NCBI GenBank assembly: GCA_964523735.1
Contig: CAZFYZ010000044.1
Coordinates: 1 to 26,869 of the forward strand
Direction of reading: 5' to 3'
Length of the DNA stretch: 26,869 bases
Origin: CAZFYZ01 sp964523735
Lineage (GTDB): Bacteria; Armatimonadota; UBA5829
Shown: positions 1-7,408 of the stretch, in pieces
Numbering within the stretch: the first letter of the stretch is position 1
How the letters are laid out: every line of letters begins with the position of its first letter
The notes under the pieces: model-generated
What the model saw: the letters and a program-made list of their open reading frames with translations, nothing else
Database searches by the model: none
What the model was told of the DNA's origin: nothing
Translations under genes and position numbers: made by a program

Positions 1-236
1 CTACAACAAGACTGCGTTGTAGCGGGGTTCTCTGAACCCCCTGGCGTCGGAGACGCATTCTACAACAAGACTGCGTTGTAGCGGGGTTCTCTGAACCCCC
101 TGGCGTCGGAGACGCATTCTACAACAAGACTGCGTTGTAGCGGGGTTCTCTGAACCCCCTGGCGTCGGAGACGCATTCTACAACAAGACTGCGTTGTAGC
201 GGGGTTCTCTGAACCCCCTGGCGTCGGAGACGTTTT
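1..236. repeat. Four tandem copies of a 59-bp unit rich in hairpins
   Basis: The unit begins at 1, 60, 119 and 178. The copies are identical except for the last bases of the fourth, where CGCATT becomes CGTTTT. Each unit holds three short inverted repeats: CTACAAC/GTTGTAG (1-7 with 16-22), GGGGTTC-TCT-GAACCCC (24-40) and GCGTC-GGA-GACGC (44-56). The array runs to the window edge, so more copies may lie upstream. There are no unique spacers, so it is not a CRISPR. A diverged single copy lies at 2705-2743. No coding function is apparent. It could be a dispersed intergenic repeat family or a transcription-blocking array. Confidence 0.95.
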
Positions 237-315
237 CTACAGATCGCACGAAGAATGAAAGACATCGATGCCCTGGGCGGTCTGCCCGGGGCATCTACAC
301 GTTTCGGCAGGCTGC

Positions 316-345
316 TTGCCTGTAGCATACCCCTGGGGGTATAAT
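316..345 (+). promoter_or_regulatory. Sigma70-type promoter of copA
   Basis: TTGCCT (316-321) and a perfect TATAAT (340-345) are separated by 18 bases. This predicts transcription starting near 352. The likely CsoR-type operator at 327-342 lies in the spacer and touches the -10 box, as expected for a repressed metal-efflux promoter. The start position argues against the TTG at 345 as the initiation codon of the ATPase. Confidence 0.65.
327..342. promoter_or_regulatory. CsoR/RcnR-like operator palindrome
   Basis: ATACCCC-TG-GGGGTAT is a perfect 7+7 inverted repeat. G/C tracts flanked by TA dinucleotides are typical of CsoR-family Cu(I) sensor sites in front of copper genes. It sits between the -35 and -10 of copA, so a bound repressor would block RNA polymerase until copper releases it. 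No csoR gene is visible in this window. Confidence 0.65.
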
Positions 346-386
346 TGGTTGCCGCCGTGGGTAGAATGACGGCAGAGGCGCAGAAA

Positions 387-2711
387 ATGCTTATTGCTGA
401 CTATGTGATACTGGGTCTGGGTGTTGGTCTGATCCTGTTCATCCTGTGGTTCTTCTTCGGCGAGAAGCGCGGAGAAGTGAAGCATGTGCACGGCGAGCAG
501 ACAACTGAGTTCAACATAGGTGGAACGCACTGTCCGAGCTGCATGCTCTCGGTTGAGAAGGTCTTGAGGCGGACCGATGGCGTGACCGACGTCTCCGCGA
601 ACTTCGACACCGCGCGCGCCAGTGTGTTGTATGATCCCGCATTGACCAATCCCCAGCAACTGGCTGCTCAGGTTCGAAAGCTCGGTTACACGGCAACGGC
701 CGTTGTGCACGACATGCAGGGCCATCAGCACGGAGGGCAGACTGAGGCCGAGGTCCGTGATCTCACGCGCAGGCTGATTGTGGCGATCGTGCTGAGTATA
801 CCCGTCTTGATCTTCTCGATGGTCCTTCTAGCGATGCCGCCCTCGCCACTCGTCTACATCGAGTTCGTCTTCACCGCGATCGTGCTCTTCTACTCCGGTC
901 TTCATATCTTCCAGGCTGCCTGGGGAGCTCTAAAGAACCGCGCGAGTGATATGAACGTGCTGATAGCCATCGGCACCTTCGCTGCGTTCGTCTACAGTGC
1001 AGCAGCGACGTTCCTGCCGGGACTGTTCAGGGCCTACGGCATAGAGCCTCACGTGTACTATGAGACCGCCTGTGTCATCATCGCGCTGATCCAGACCGGG
1101 AAGCTCCTGGAAGCCCGTGCGAGAAGCCACACATCGGACGCAATCAAAGCCCTAATAGGCCTGCAGGCGCGGACGGCTCGGGTGGTGCGCGACGGCGCGG
1201 AGCAGGATGTGCCAATCGAGGCTGTGCAGGTGGGGGATGTCGTCATCGTTCGGCCTGGCGAGAAGATACCGGTCGATGGCGAGGTCACCGAGGGTGCGTC
1301 CGCGGTGGATGAGTCCATGATTACCGGCGAGAGCGTGCCGGTCGAGAAGCAACTGGGCGATCTTGTGATCGGCGCAACTATCAACAAGACCGGCAGCTTC
1401 AGGTTCAGCGCGACCAAAGTGGGGTCGGAAACGGTTCTCTCCCAGATTGTCGAACTGGTCAGAAAGGCGCAATCGACAAAGGCGCCGATACAGAAGCTGG
1501 CCGACGTGGTCTCGGGCTACTTCGTGCCGGTGGTGGTTGTGATCGCTATCGCGGCCTTTGTGATCTGGTTTGTCTTCGGCCCGGCCGCATCCGCGCTCAC
1601 GTTCGCTGTGCTGGCGTTTGTGACGGTGCTGATCATCGCGTGTCCATGTGCGCTCGGCCTGGCTACTCCCACTGCGGTTGCTGTCGGAACCGGCATGGGC
1701 GCGGAACACGGGGTTCTGATCAAGAGCGCGGAAGCGTTGGAGACCGCCGGAAGCATCGATACTGTCGTCCTGGACAAGACGGGAACGATCACAACCGGAC
1801 ACCACGAGCTGACGGATGTGGTTCCTGCGCCCGGCCAGTCCGAGAGCGAGCTTCTCGCTATAGCGGCAGCGGCGGAGAGGGGCAGCGAGCACCCGATTGG
1901 CCAAGCGATCGTGCGGGCGGCTGAAGCAAGGGCGATTGCGCTTCCTCCGGTGGCTGAGTTCGAAGCGTTCGCAGGTGGAGGGATCCGGGCGGTCGTTGAC
2001 GGTCGCGAGGCATTGATCGGAACCAGCAAGTTTCTGAGAGATCGAGAGATCGAGACTTCCGTGCTCGAGAGCAAAGCTGACGAGCTGTACGGGCAGGGAA
2101 AGACAGCGGTCTTTGTGGCTTCGGAGGGCAAGCCGCTCGGCCTGATGGCGGTGGCGGATACCATCAAACCCACCTCCAAAGCGGCAATCCAGGGTCTCAG
2201 GCGGATGGGGCTCGAGGTCGTGATGATCACCGGCGACAATGCTCGAACCGCCGAGGCAGTCGCTGCGGAGATAGGCATCAGCTCAGTAATGGCCAACGTG
2301 CTGCCTGGCGAGAAGGCTTCGCGGGTGACGGCCCTCCAGTCCGCAGGCAAGAAGGTCGCAATGGTCGGGGATGGGATCAACGACGCCCCGGCGCTTGCTC
2401 AGGCCGATCTTGGCGTTGCTATCGGCAGCGGAGCCGATGTGGCAATCGAGTCAGCCGATGTGACCCTCGTTGGAGGCGACCTTAACGGGGTAGTAGCGGC
2501 GATCAGGCTCTCCCGGGCGACCATGCGCAACATCAAGCAAAACCTGTTCCTTGCGTTCATCTACAACACGCTGGGGATTCCCATAGCGGCAGGGGTGCTC
2601 TACCCAGCGTTCGGGTGGCTCCTGAGCCCGATGATCGCCGCGGCTGCGATGGCAGCAAGCTCGCTGTCGGTGGTGACTAACGCCTTGAGGCTGAAGAGGG
2701 TCAGGTTGTAG
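387..2711 (+). CDS. copA: Cu+-exporting P1B-type ATPase
   Basis: Pumps Cu(I) (possibly Ag(I)) out of the cytoplasm using ATP. In the 774-residue product an N-terminal membrane helix (about 4-24) comes first. A single HMA domain with metal-binding CPSC (first Cys 49) follows, then the actuator motif TGES, the intramembrane CPC (Cys 419), the phosphorylation motif DKTGT (Asp 463), SEHP, MITGDN and GDGINDAP. Tyr-Asn in the seventh core helix and MAASS in the eighth are the P1B-1 copper signature. ATG 387 is chosen because AGAGG lies eight bases upstream and it falls after the predicted transcription start. ATG 366 and TTG 345 are in-frame alternatives. A CsoR-like operator precedes it. The stop codon lies inside a repeat copy. 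The extra N-terminal helix before the HMA domain is unusual. Confidence 0.93.
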   Translation: MLIADYVILGLGVGLILFILWFFFGEKRGEVKHVHGEQTTEFNIGGTHCPSCMLSVEKVLRRTDGVTDVSANFDTARASVLYDPALTNPQQLAAQVRKLGYTATAVVHDMQGHQHGGQTEAEVRDLTRRLIVAIVLSIPVLIFSMVLLAMPPSPLVYIEFVFTAIVLFYSGLHIFQAAWGALKNRASDMNVLIAIGTFAAFVYSAAATFLPGLFRAYGIEPHVYYETACVIIALIQTGKLLEARARSHTSDAIKALIGLQARTARVVRDGAEQDVPIEAVQVGDVVIVRPGEKIPVDGEVTEGASAVDESMITGESVPVEKQLGDLVIGATINKTGSFRFSATKVGSETVLSQIVELVRKAQSTKAPIQKLADVVSGYFVPVVVVIAIAAFVIWFVFGPAASALTFAVLAFVTVLIIACPCALGLATPTAVAVGTGMGAEHGVLIKSAEALETAGSIDTVVLDKTGTITTGHHELTDVVPAPGQSESELLAIAAAAERGSEHPIGQAIVRAAEARAIALPPVAEFEAFAGGGIRAVVDGREALIGTSKFLRDREIETSVLESKADELYGQGKTAVFVASEGKPLGLMAVADTIKPTSKAAIQGLRRMGLEVVMITGDNARTAEAVAAEIGISSVMANVLPGEKASRVTALQSAGKKVAMVGDGINDAPALAQADLGVAIGSGADVAIESADVTLVGGDLNGVVAAIRLSRATMRNIKQNLFLAFIYNTLGIPIAAGVLYPAFGWLLSPMIAAAAMAASSLSVVTNALRLKRVRL

Positions 2712-2743
2712 GCGGGTTCTCTGAACCCGTGGCGTCGGAGACG
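2705..2743. repeat. Diverged single copy of the 59-bp repeat, overlapping the copA stop
   Basis: It aligns with positions 16-55 of the upstream unit: GTTGTAG, then hairpin CGGGTTC-TCT-GAACCCG (2713-2729), then CGTC-GGA-GACG (2733-2743). The left CTACAAC arm is absent. The TAG stop of copA (2709-2711) lies within the shared GTTGTAG. The element fills the gap between two convergent genes, and its hairpins could act as a bidirectional terminator, although no T-run follows. Confidence 0.85.
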
Positions 2744-2754
2744 TCAGCTGCAGG

Positions 2755-4659
2755 CTATGGCTTCTGCTCCTGCTTCTCCGGGGGTGGCGTGTAGCGGGGG
2801 AGGGTAATCTCCCATGTTCGGTCTTCCTCACCGCTCTCCGTGTCGATCTCCCTGAAACGATAGATCAGCTCTTTCTCATGTGGCACGCGCTCCAGCCGAA
2901 ACAGCGCGTCACCACGCGAGGAGCCGATGCGGTCGAACATCACCTGCCCCAACTTCCACTGGTCTTGGGTGAGCATGAAGCCGTTGACTCCGTTTCTTTC
3001 AGTGAGCAGCGTGCGCAATGACGGGGTAAGTGAGTTGTAGAGCCGGAGCCATTGGAGGTTGAGGTTACCATCCAATATACTCAGAACCTGGTCGTACAGA
3101 CTGCCCAGTCCAAGCACCTCGTCCGCCTTAAGCGATTCCTCTGCCTGATAGTAGTTGAGCGTGGAGATGCTTGCCAGGTCCTCAAGGCTCAGGACGCCGT
3201 TCTTGCGCGTGTTCGATCTCCATTCGTCCACCCACCCGTCCGGAATCTGGGTGAGACGGTTCTTCCACCGCTTGCGGTGTCTGAACTCAAGTAGCTCGCC
3301 CGACTGGCGCCAGTTGTAGTTGAAGCTCTTGGAGAACTTCACAAGCAGGTCTCGAAGCGTCGCTTCCTGATTCTCCGGGCGGTCTCCTCGAACGCTGATC
3401 CAGGAATCCGAGACGATTCCCATGCCCGTGGCATCGGCCAGAGCCCCCTGGAAATCCGCAACGTCCCTGCAGTATGCACGTACCCCTTCTTCAGCCTCTC
3501 GATCGGGCATCTTGAGCCTTACTACCTCTGATAGTTCTGGGGTATCCGATTGGTCTTCCAGCGGCTCGCTCGGATAGAGCTCCTCTTCTTCCTTGGTGAA
3601 CTCTGCTCTCATCTTGGGTACGCGGGTGTTGAACAGATCGTCGGCCGGTCCTCGCTCATCGGTATCTATGATGATGTTTTCGCGTTCGCAGAGGGCCTTG
3701 GCGAGTTCTGAGTTTTTGTCCTTGAGGTCTACTATCTCTGGGTCCCAACTGCCTCTGGAGACGTGGAAGTAGCCGGTGCTCTTGTGGCTCATCAGCCCCC
3801 ACCGCCAGTTGGGGGTGAAGCTGCCAACGTCTAGTCTGATATAGGCAACGTCGAACTCTTGCTCCGGCTTCATCTCATCGGCGAATCCGATGATCGGCCA
3901 TCGGCCTCTCTGCATGAACTTCTTGAACTCGTTGGCCGCTTGATAGATAAGCTGATGAGTGTCTTCTGATAGCTTGTCTGTTGATATGCGGAAGTTCCTG
4001 CCTTCTGCGAAGCGGTTCTTTGCCTCAGGCACCTCCGTGAACAGGGCATGGAGCGCCCTTATGTGACCGCCCCGAGCATAACGGTAAAAGACAGGGTCAG
4101 TTTCGCGAGTGGCTTCGACTTGGGAGGGGGTCATTGTTCCATCTCGCATAATGATGTCCACCCATTCCTGCCGCCGCGCCCTCCAATAATTCTCGCTCTT
4201 CTCTTCTGCCTGCTGCTTCCGCATATCGGCGGCTATGGCGTCTTTCCTGTCGACGATAAGGCGGTAGACTGGCGGCTTCAGGTCCTCGCTTGAGGTCCAT
4301 TTGAACTTCATCACGCGGGCAACGGAGTTCATCAGGTCCGAGAGCTTGGTCTCCCTGACGAAGATGTTCATCTTCCGGTCGCGCACAGGCCAGTCGTTCT
4401 TGCTCGCGCCGGCGATGAGCTTGACGCCAGTCATGTCGGAGAGGTCCTGCAGGATATCACGCACCGCGCGACGCTGTACGTGGTACGTGATCTTCTGCGA
4501 GAGGCGCGAGTCTGCCGCAACGGCGATCTCCTTCGGAGTCGCAGCGCCCGGGGCGTTAGGATCGACAGTGATCTTGGCGGCGAGCAAGCCGCCTCGCGCT
4601 ATCAGCAAAATGACGGCTGAGCCAACTGCCAGAAGGGCCAAGCGTCGCAGGTCCATCAT
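2755..4659 (-). CDS. Secreted protein with STN-like domains (paralogue B)
   Basis: The product has 634 residues and no recognised overall family. A hydrophobic N-terminal segment (about 5-28) suggests a signal peptide. It is followed by an STN-like module (short N-terminal domain of secretins and TonB receptors) starting with KITYHVQRRAV. A second STN-like stretch around ATLRDLLVKF and FNYNW lies in the middle, and the C-terminal tail is Pro/Glu/Lys-rich. There is no secretin pore or TonB barrel. It is collinear with the upstream gene throughout (shared KNDWPVRDRKMN, LKPPVYRL, NGVNGFMLTQDQWKL). ATG 4659 is chosen because AAAGGAG lies nine bases upstream; longer starts would run into the previous gene. 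The gap to the upstream stop is 22 bases, so the two are probably co-transcribed. Role unknown; a periplasmic or envelope location is inferred. Confidence 0.85.
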   Translation of the reverse strand: MMDLRRLALLAVGSAVILLIARGGLLAAKITVDPNAPGAATPKEIAVAADSRLSQKITYHVQRRAVRDILQDLSDMTGVKLIAGASKNDWPVRDRKMNIFVRETKLSDLMNSVARVMKFKWTSSEDLKPPVYRLIVDRKDAIAADMRKQQAEEKSENYWRARRQEWVDIIMRDGTMTPSQVEATRETDPVFYRYARGGHIRALHALFTEVPEAKNRFAEGRNFRISTDKLSEDTHQLIYQAANEFKKFMQRGRWPIIGFADEMKPEQEFDVAYIRLDVGSFTPNWRWGLMSHKSTGYFHVSRGSWDPEIVDLKDKNSELAKALCERENIIIDTDERGPADDLFNTRVPKMRAEFTKEEEELYPSEPLEDQSDTPELSEVVRLKMPDREAEEGVRAYCRDVADFQGALADATGMGIVSDSWISVRGDRPENQEATLRDLLVKFSKSFNYNWRQSGELLEFRHRKRWKNRLTQIPDGWVDEWRSNTRKNGVLSLEDLASISTLNYYQAEESLKADEVLGLGSLYDQVLSILDGNLNLQWLRLYNSLTPSLRTLLTERNGVNGFMLTQDQWKLGQVMFDRIGSSRGDALFRLERVPHEKELIYRFREIDTESGEEDRTWEITLPRYTPPPEKQEQKP

Positions 4660-4681
4660 CGTCGTCTCTCCTTTGGTGGTG

Positions 4682-6592
4682 CTACTGCTTCTTCTCGCTA
4701 GTCTCTGCCGGAGGAGTGTACTTCGGCAGCCTCCCAAACCAGACCCGGTCATCCTCGCCGGTATCTGTGTTGATCTCCTTGAACACAAAGAGTGGGCCTG
4801 CCTCCTGAGGGATCATCTCCAGCCTGAGAAGGGCATCGCCTCTGTCAGTATCTATGCGGTCGAACATGTCTTGAGCAAGCTTCCACTGGTCCTGTGTAAG
4901 CATGAAGCCGTTGACGCCGTTCTTCTCGGTCAGCAGCGTCCGCATCGACGAACTGAGCGATGCATAGAGACGCAGCCAGCGGAGATTACCATTTCGGTCG
5001 AGAATGGCAAGAATGCGCTTGTAGAGACCGCCATCTCCAAGCACCTTATCTGGCCGGAGGCACTCCTCGGCCTGATAGTAACTCAGCTTGCTGGCTATCT
5101 GCGAGATGTCCTCCAAGCTTAAGAGCTGGTTCTTGCGCGTATTCTCGCTCCAGACCGCCACCCATTCATCCGGGATCTGGTTCAGACGCTTCCTCCACCA
5201 CTTGCGGTGACGAAACTCAAGTATCGGCCCAGAGTTGTCCCAGTTGTAGTTGAACTCCTTGCCGAACGCCTCAAGCAGTTCGCCGACGGTGACCTCTTGA
5301 TCAGGCAGCTTACCATCATCGAGGTCGAACCAGGAATCGGCCACTACTCCGACGCTGGCGGACTGCGCCAACTGCTTCTGGAATGCGCCTATGTATTCGG
5401 GAATTCTAGAGTCCTTGCTTTCCGGGTGGCTCAGATCGAGCTTTATCTTGCGTTCCAGCATCGGTGACGGCAAGTGCTTGGCGAGGGCCTCGCTGGGATA
5501 GAACTCCTCCTCTTTCTTCTTTAGATACTCGGTCAGGTTGCGGTGGGGTTCTTCATCACCTTCCCAGCACCTATCGAGATCGTCTCCATCCATCACGCGG
5601 TTGTGAGCCTTGCTCCTGAAGCGATCCCAAGCGGAGTCAAGCGAGGGAAGCCCCGCGATCTCATAGTCCTGATCCCCCTTCATAAAGTGGAAGTATCCGG
5701 TGTCGCCTATGCTGCCGCTGCCCCACCTCAGGTTAGGCGTGAAGCTTTCGACGTCCAGTCGATGGAAGCAAACGTCGATCTTCTCCTCCATCTTCAGGTC
5801 TTCGCCGTAGCCCTGCGGGTCCTTGGTCGGAGCACAGATGAACCCGACCCGCTGTAGGTACTTCCAGAGCTCATTGCCCGCATGGAAGCAGAGCTCTTTG
5901 GTGTTGTAGTCCAGCTCGTCGAGGGAGATGCGGAAAGGGCGGCCCGCCAGGTAGCGGCTCCTGGTCTCGGGCACGTCCTCAAACAGAGCATATATCGCCT
6001 GCAAAGCGCCGCGCCTGACATATTCCGAGGGTATAGGATCGCTCTCGCGCAGCTTTGTGTAGTCCTGCGGCGGCAGCTTGCCGTATCTCTCAATGGTGTT
6101 GACCCATTCTGTGCGGCGACTTTGCCACAGCGCCTCGCTCAGTTCGCGGCCTCTGGTTGCCAGCTTGTCAGCCGCGGCTGCGGCTTTGCCATCGACCAGG
6201 AGACGATAGACTGGCGGCTTCAACTCTTGGCTCGCAGTCCATTTGAACTTCATCACCCGCGCGATGGAGTTCATGAGGTCCGAGAGCTCGGTCTCCCTGA
6301 CGAAGACGTTCATCTTCCGGTCGCGCACAGGCCAATCGTTCTTGTTGGCACCTGCGGAGAGTTCGACACCAGAGAGCTCCGAGAGGTCCTGCAGGATGAG
6401 ACAAACAGCTCGGTGCTGGACGTGGTACGTGATCTTCTGCGAAAGGCGGGGGTCAGAAGCGGCAAGTGCTCTCTGATCCTGCGCTCTGGTCAGGTTGGGG
6501 TCTGTGGTGATCTTGCCGGCAAGGCTGGCTTTAGTCGAACCGAGAAGCAGAACTACCAGAGTGGCGAGCATTGCTGCTCTGCAAATAAGCAT
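4682..6592 (-). CDS. Secreted protein with STN-like domains (paralogue A)
   Basis: The product has 636 residues. A signal peptide (about 1-25, ending ASLAG) is followed by an STN-like domain (about 53-135), a Glu/Lys-rich middle, a second STN-like motif (EVTVGELLEAFGKE then FNYNW) and a conserved C-terminal block containing NGVNGFMLTQDQWKL. It has the same architecture as the next gene, which points to tandem duplication. The second block contains FRHRKWWRKR, a strongly basic aromatic patch shared with the paralogue (FRHRKRWKNR). GGAGGT lies six bases before the ATG, and a likely promoter is at 6619-6648, so this is the first gene of a two-gene operon. STN modules usually mediate protein-protein contacts at the outer membrane, but here no pore is fused to them. 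Function unknown. Confidence 0.87.
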   Translation of the reverse strand: MLICRAAMLATLVVLLLGSTKASLAGKITTDPNLTRAQDQRALAASDPRLSQKITYHVQHRAVCLILQDLSELSGVELSAGANKNDWPVRDRKMNVFVRETELSDLMNSIARVMKFKWTASQELKPPVYRLLVDGKAAAAADKLATRGRELSEALWQSRRTEWVNTIERYGKLPPQDYTKLRESDPIPSEYVRRGALQAIYALFEDVPETRSRYLAGRPFRISLDELDYNTKELCFHAGNELWKYLQRVGFICAPTKDPQGYGEDLKMEEKIDVCFHRLDVESFTPNLRWGSGSIGDTGYFHFMKGDQDYEIAGLPSLDSAWDRFRSKAHNRVMDGDDLDRCWEGDEEPHRNLTEYLKKKEEEFYPSEALAKHLPSPMLERKIKLDLSHPESKDSRIPEYIGAFQKQLAQSASVGVVADSWFDLDDGKLPDQEVTVGELLEAFGKEFNYNWDNSGPILEFRHRKWWRKRLNQIPDEWVAVWSENTRKNQLLSLEDISQIASKLSYYQAEECLRPDKVLGDGGLYKRILAILDRNGNLRWLRLYASLSSSMRTLLTEKNGVNGFMLTQDQWKLAQDMFDRIDTDRGDALLRLEMIPQEAGPLFVFKEINTDTGEDDRVWFGRLPKYTPPAETSEKKQ

Positions 6593-6618
6593 CCTGTGAC
6601 CTCCCCCGCGCTTTTCGA

Positions 6619-6648
6619 AGTATAGCTCAACGCCTGCCTGGCGAGCAA
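6619..6648 (-). promoter_or_regulatory. Probable promoter of the STN-like operon
   Basis: Read on the minus strand, TTGCTC (6643-6648) and TATACT (6619-6624) are 18 bases apart. The start of transcription would fall about 20 bases before the ATG at 6592. The -10 matches consensus at five of six positions; the -35 is weaker. Confidence 0.5.
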
Positions 6649-6708
6649 GTGGCGGTGTTGTAGTCTCGTGATCTTGGATGCAACGGCTCAGTAGAGGTCA
6701 CAGGCAAG

Positions 6709-6744
6709 GACTGAGCCGGAACCTGATTTGGCTCCGGCTCAGTC
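6709..6744. terminator. Strong hairpin, possible terminator
   Basis: GACTGAGCCGGA (6709-6720) pairs perfectly with TCCGGCTCAGTC (6733-6744) across a 12-base loop. It lies between the PRC-barrel gene and the STN operon promoter. There is no T-run on either side, so termination without Rho is uncertain. A perfect 14-bp palindrome GATCGGTACCGATC follows at 6759-6772. Confidence 0.5.
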
Positions 6745-6805
6745 GTTAGCTGCCTACGGATCGGTACCGATCGTCGTCGGCGTCTCTGATGCCTTGCGCG
6801 TTCTC

Positions 6806-7201
6806 TTAGCTCGCCTGTGCTTCTGCTCGCGCCACCCAGAACTGGATGTACGGCATCAAGTCCACTACGTCGTCGGTGAAATCCGGACAAGACCGGATCT
6901 CCATCTCCTTGACAGGGACAATCAGCAGGCTGCGCGTCATGTCCAGATACATTCCTTCGACCGGAACGAGGGCTGTTTTGCCTGACACGTCGTGGGCTAT
7001 GGCGGCAAATACTATCTGACCCGTCGCCGCGTCTGCAAGTAGATCCGAGACTCGCCCAAACTCGATGCCCTCAATATCTGCCGCGGTCCAGCCCATCGCG
7101 TCTGGCTGACCATCGGCGAGTTGGTATGTAACGCGGCTCAACCTGACCAAGCCGCCTTCCTGTTCCTCGTCTTCTTCAGCGAAATCAGGATAGTAACTCA
7201 T
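6806..7201 (-). CDS. PRC-barrel domain protein
   Basis: A soluble, acidic 131-residue protein. After an acidic N-terminus, residues about 43-105 follow the PRC-barrel pattern: I-x-G-x-x-x-G-x-V-x-D-L-L-x-D at the start (EGIEFGRVSDLLAD), TGQIVFAAIA, then VPVEGMYLD and a final strand. PRC barrels occur in photosynthetic reaction-centre H subunits, RimM and many stand-alone stress or envelope proteins, so the precise role is open. A purine-rich GGGGGA precedes the ATG. It is monocistronic and divergent from the metallophosphatase gene across about 200 bases. Confidence 0.75.
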   Translation of the reverse strand: MSYYPDFAEEDEEQEGGLVRLSRVTYQLADGQPDAMGWTAADIEGIEFGRVSDLLADAATGQIVFAAIAHDVSGKTALVPVEGMYLDMTRSLLIVPVKEMEIRSCPDFTDDVVDLMPYIQFWVARAEAQAS

Positions 7202-7312
7202 CTTGATCCCCCGTAACCAGCGGCGCGGGCTCAGCGTGCCGCGAAGAGTTGGCCCGACTGAAGAGCATTGCCCCTCTAATCATGCGTTACCCCCGGCGTC
7301 GCGGCTCCTAAT

Positions 7313-7350
7313 CCGATGTCCGATGTCCGAGGTCGGAGGTCGGAGGTCCA
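7313..7350. repeat. Five-copy 7-bp tandem repeat in the divergent intergenic region
   Basis: The 7-mers TCCGATG, TCCGATG, TCCGAGG, TCGGAGG and TCGGAGG run in exact register from 7313 to 7347, followed by TCC. Changes step from one end to the other. It lies between the PRC-barrel gene and the metallophosphatase gene, where it could vary promoter spacing or be a fragment of a dispersed low-complexity repeat. Confidence 0.85.
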
Positions 7351-7408
7351 AAGCGTCAACGAGTAGAAGGTGGTAGCAGAGTGCTCGCAGAGGGAGTGAT
7401 TCTGAGCC

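Noticed and set aside
1..236. CRISPR array
   Set aside because: The 59-bp units are head-to-tail and identical with no variable spacers, and no cas genes are present.
1152..2380. Long open frames antisense to copA
   Set aside because: They mirror the codon structure of a clear ATPase gene, lack ribosome sites and encode low-complexity Arg/Ser/Ala-rich sequences.
4301..6625. Plus-strand open frames opposite the two STN-like genes (4301-5122 and 5882-6625)
   Set aside because: The same shadow frame appears in both paralogues because the genes are duplicated, so similarity between them is not independent evidence. Signal peptides and ribosome sites support the minus strand.
6759..6772. 14-bp palindrome GATCGGTACCGATC as an operator
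   Set aside because: It lies downstream of the PRC-barrel gene and before a hairpin, not in a promoter position; noted with the hairpin only.
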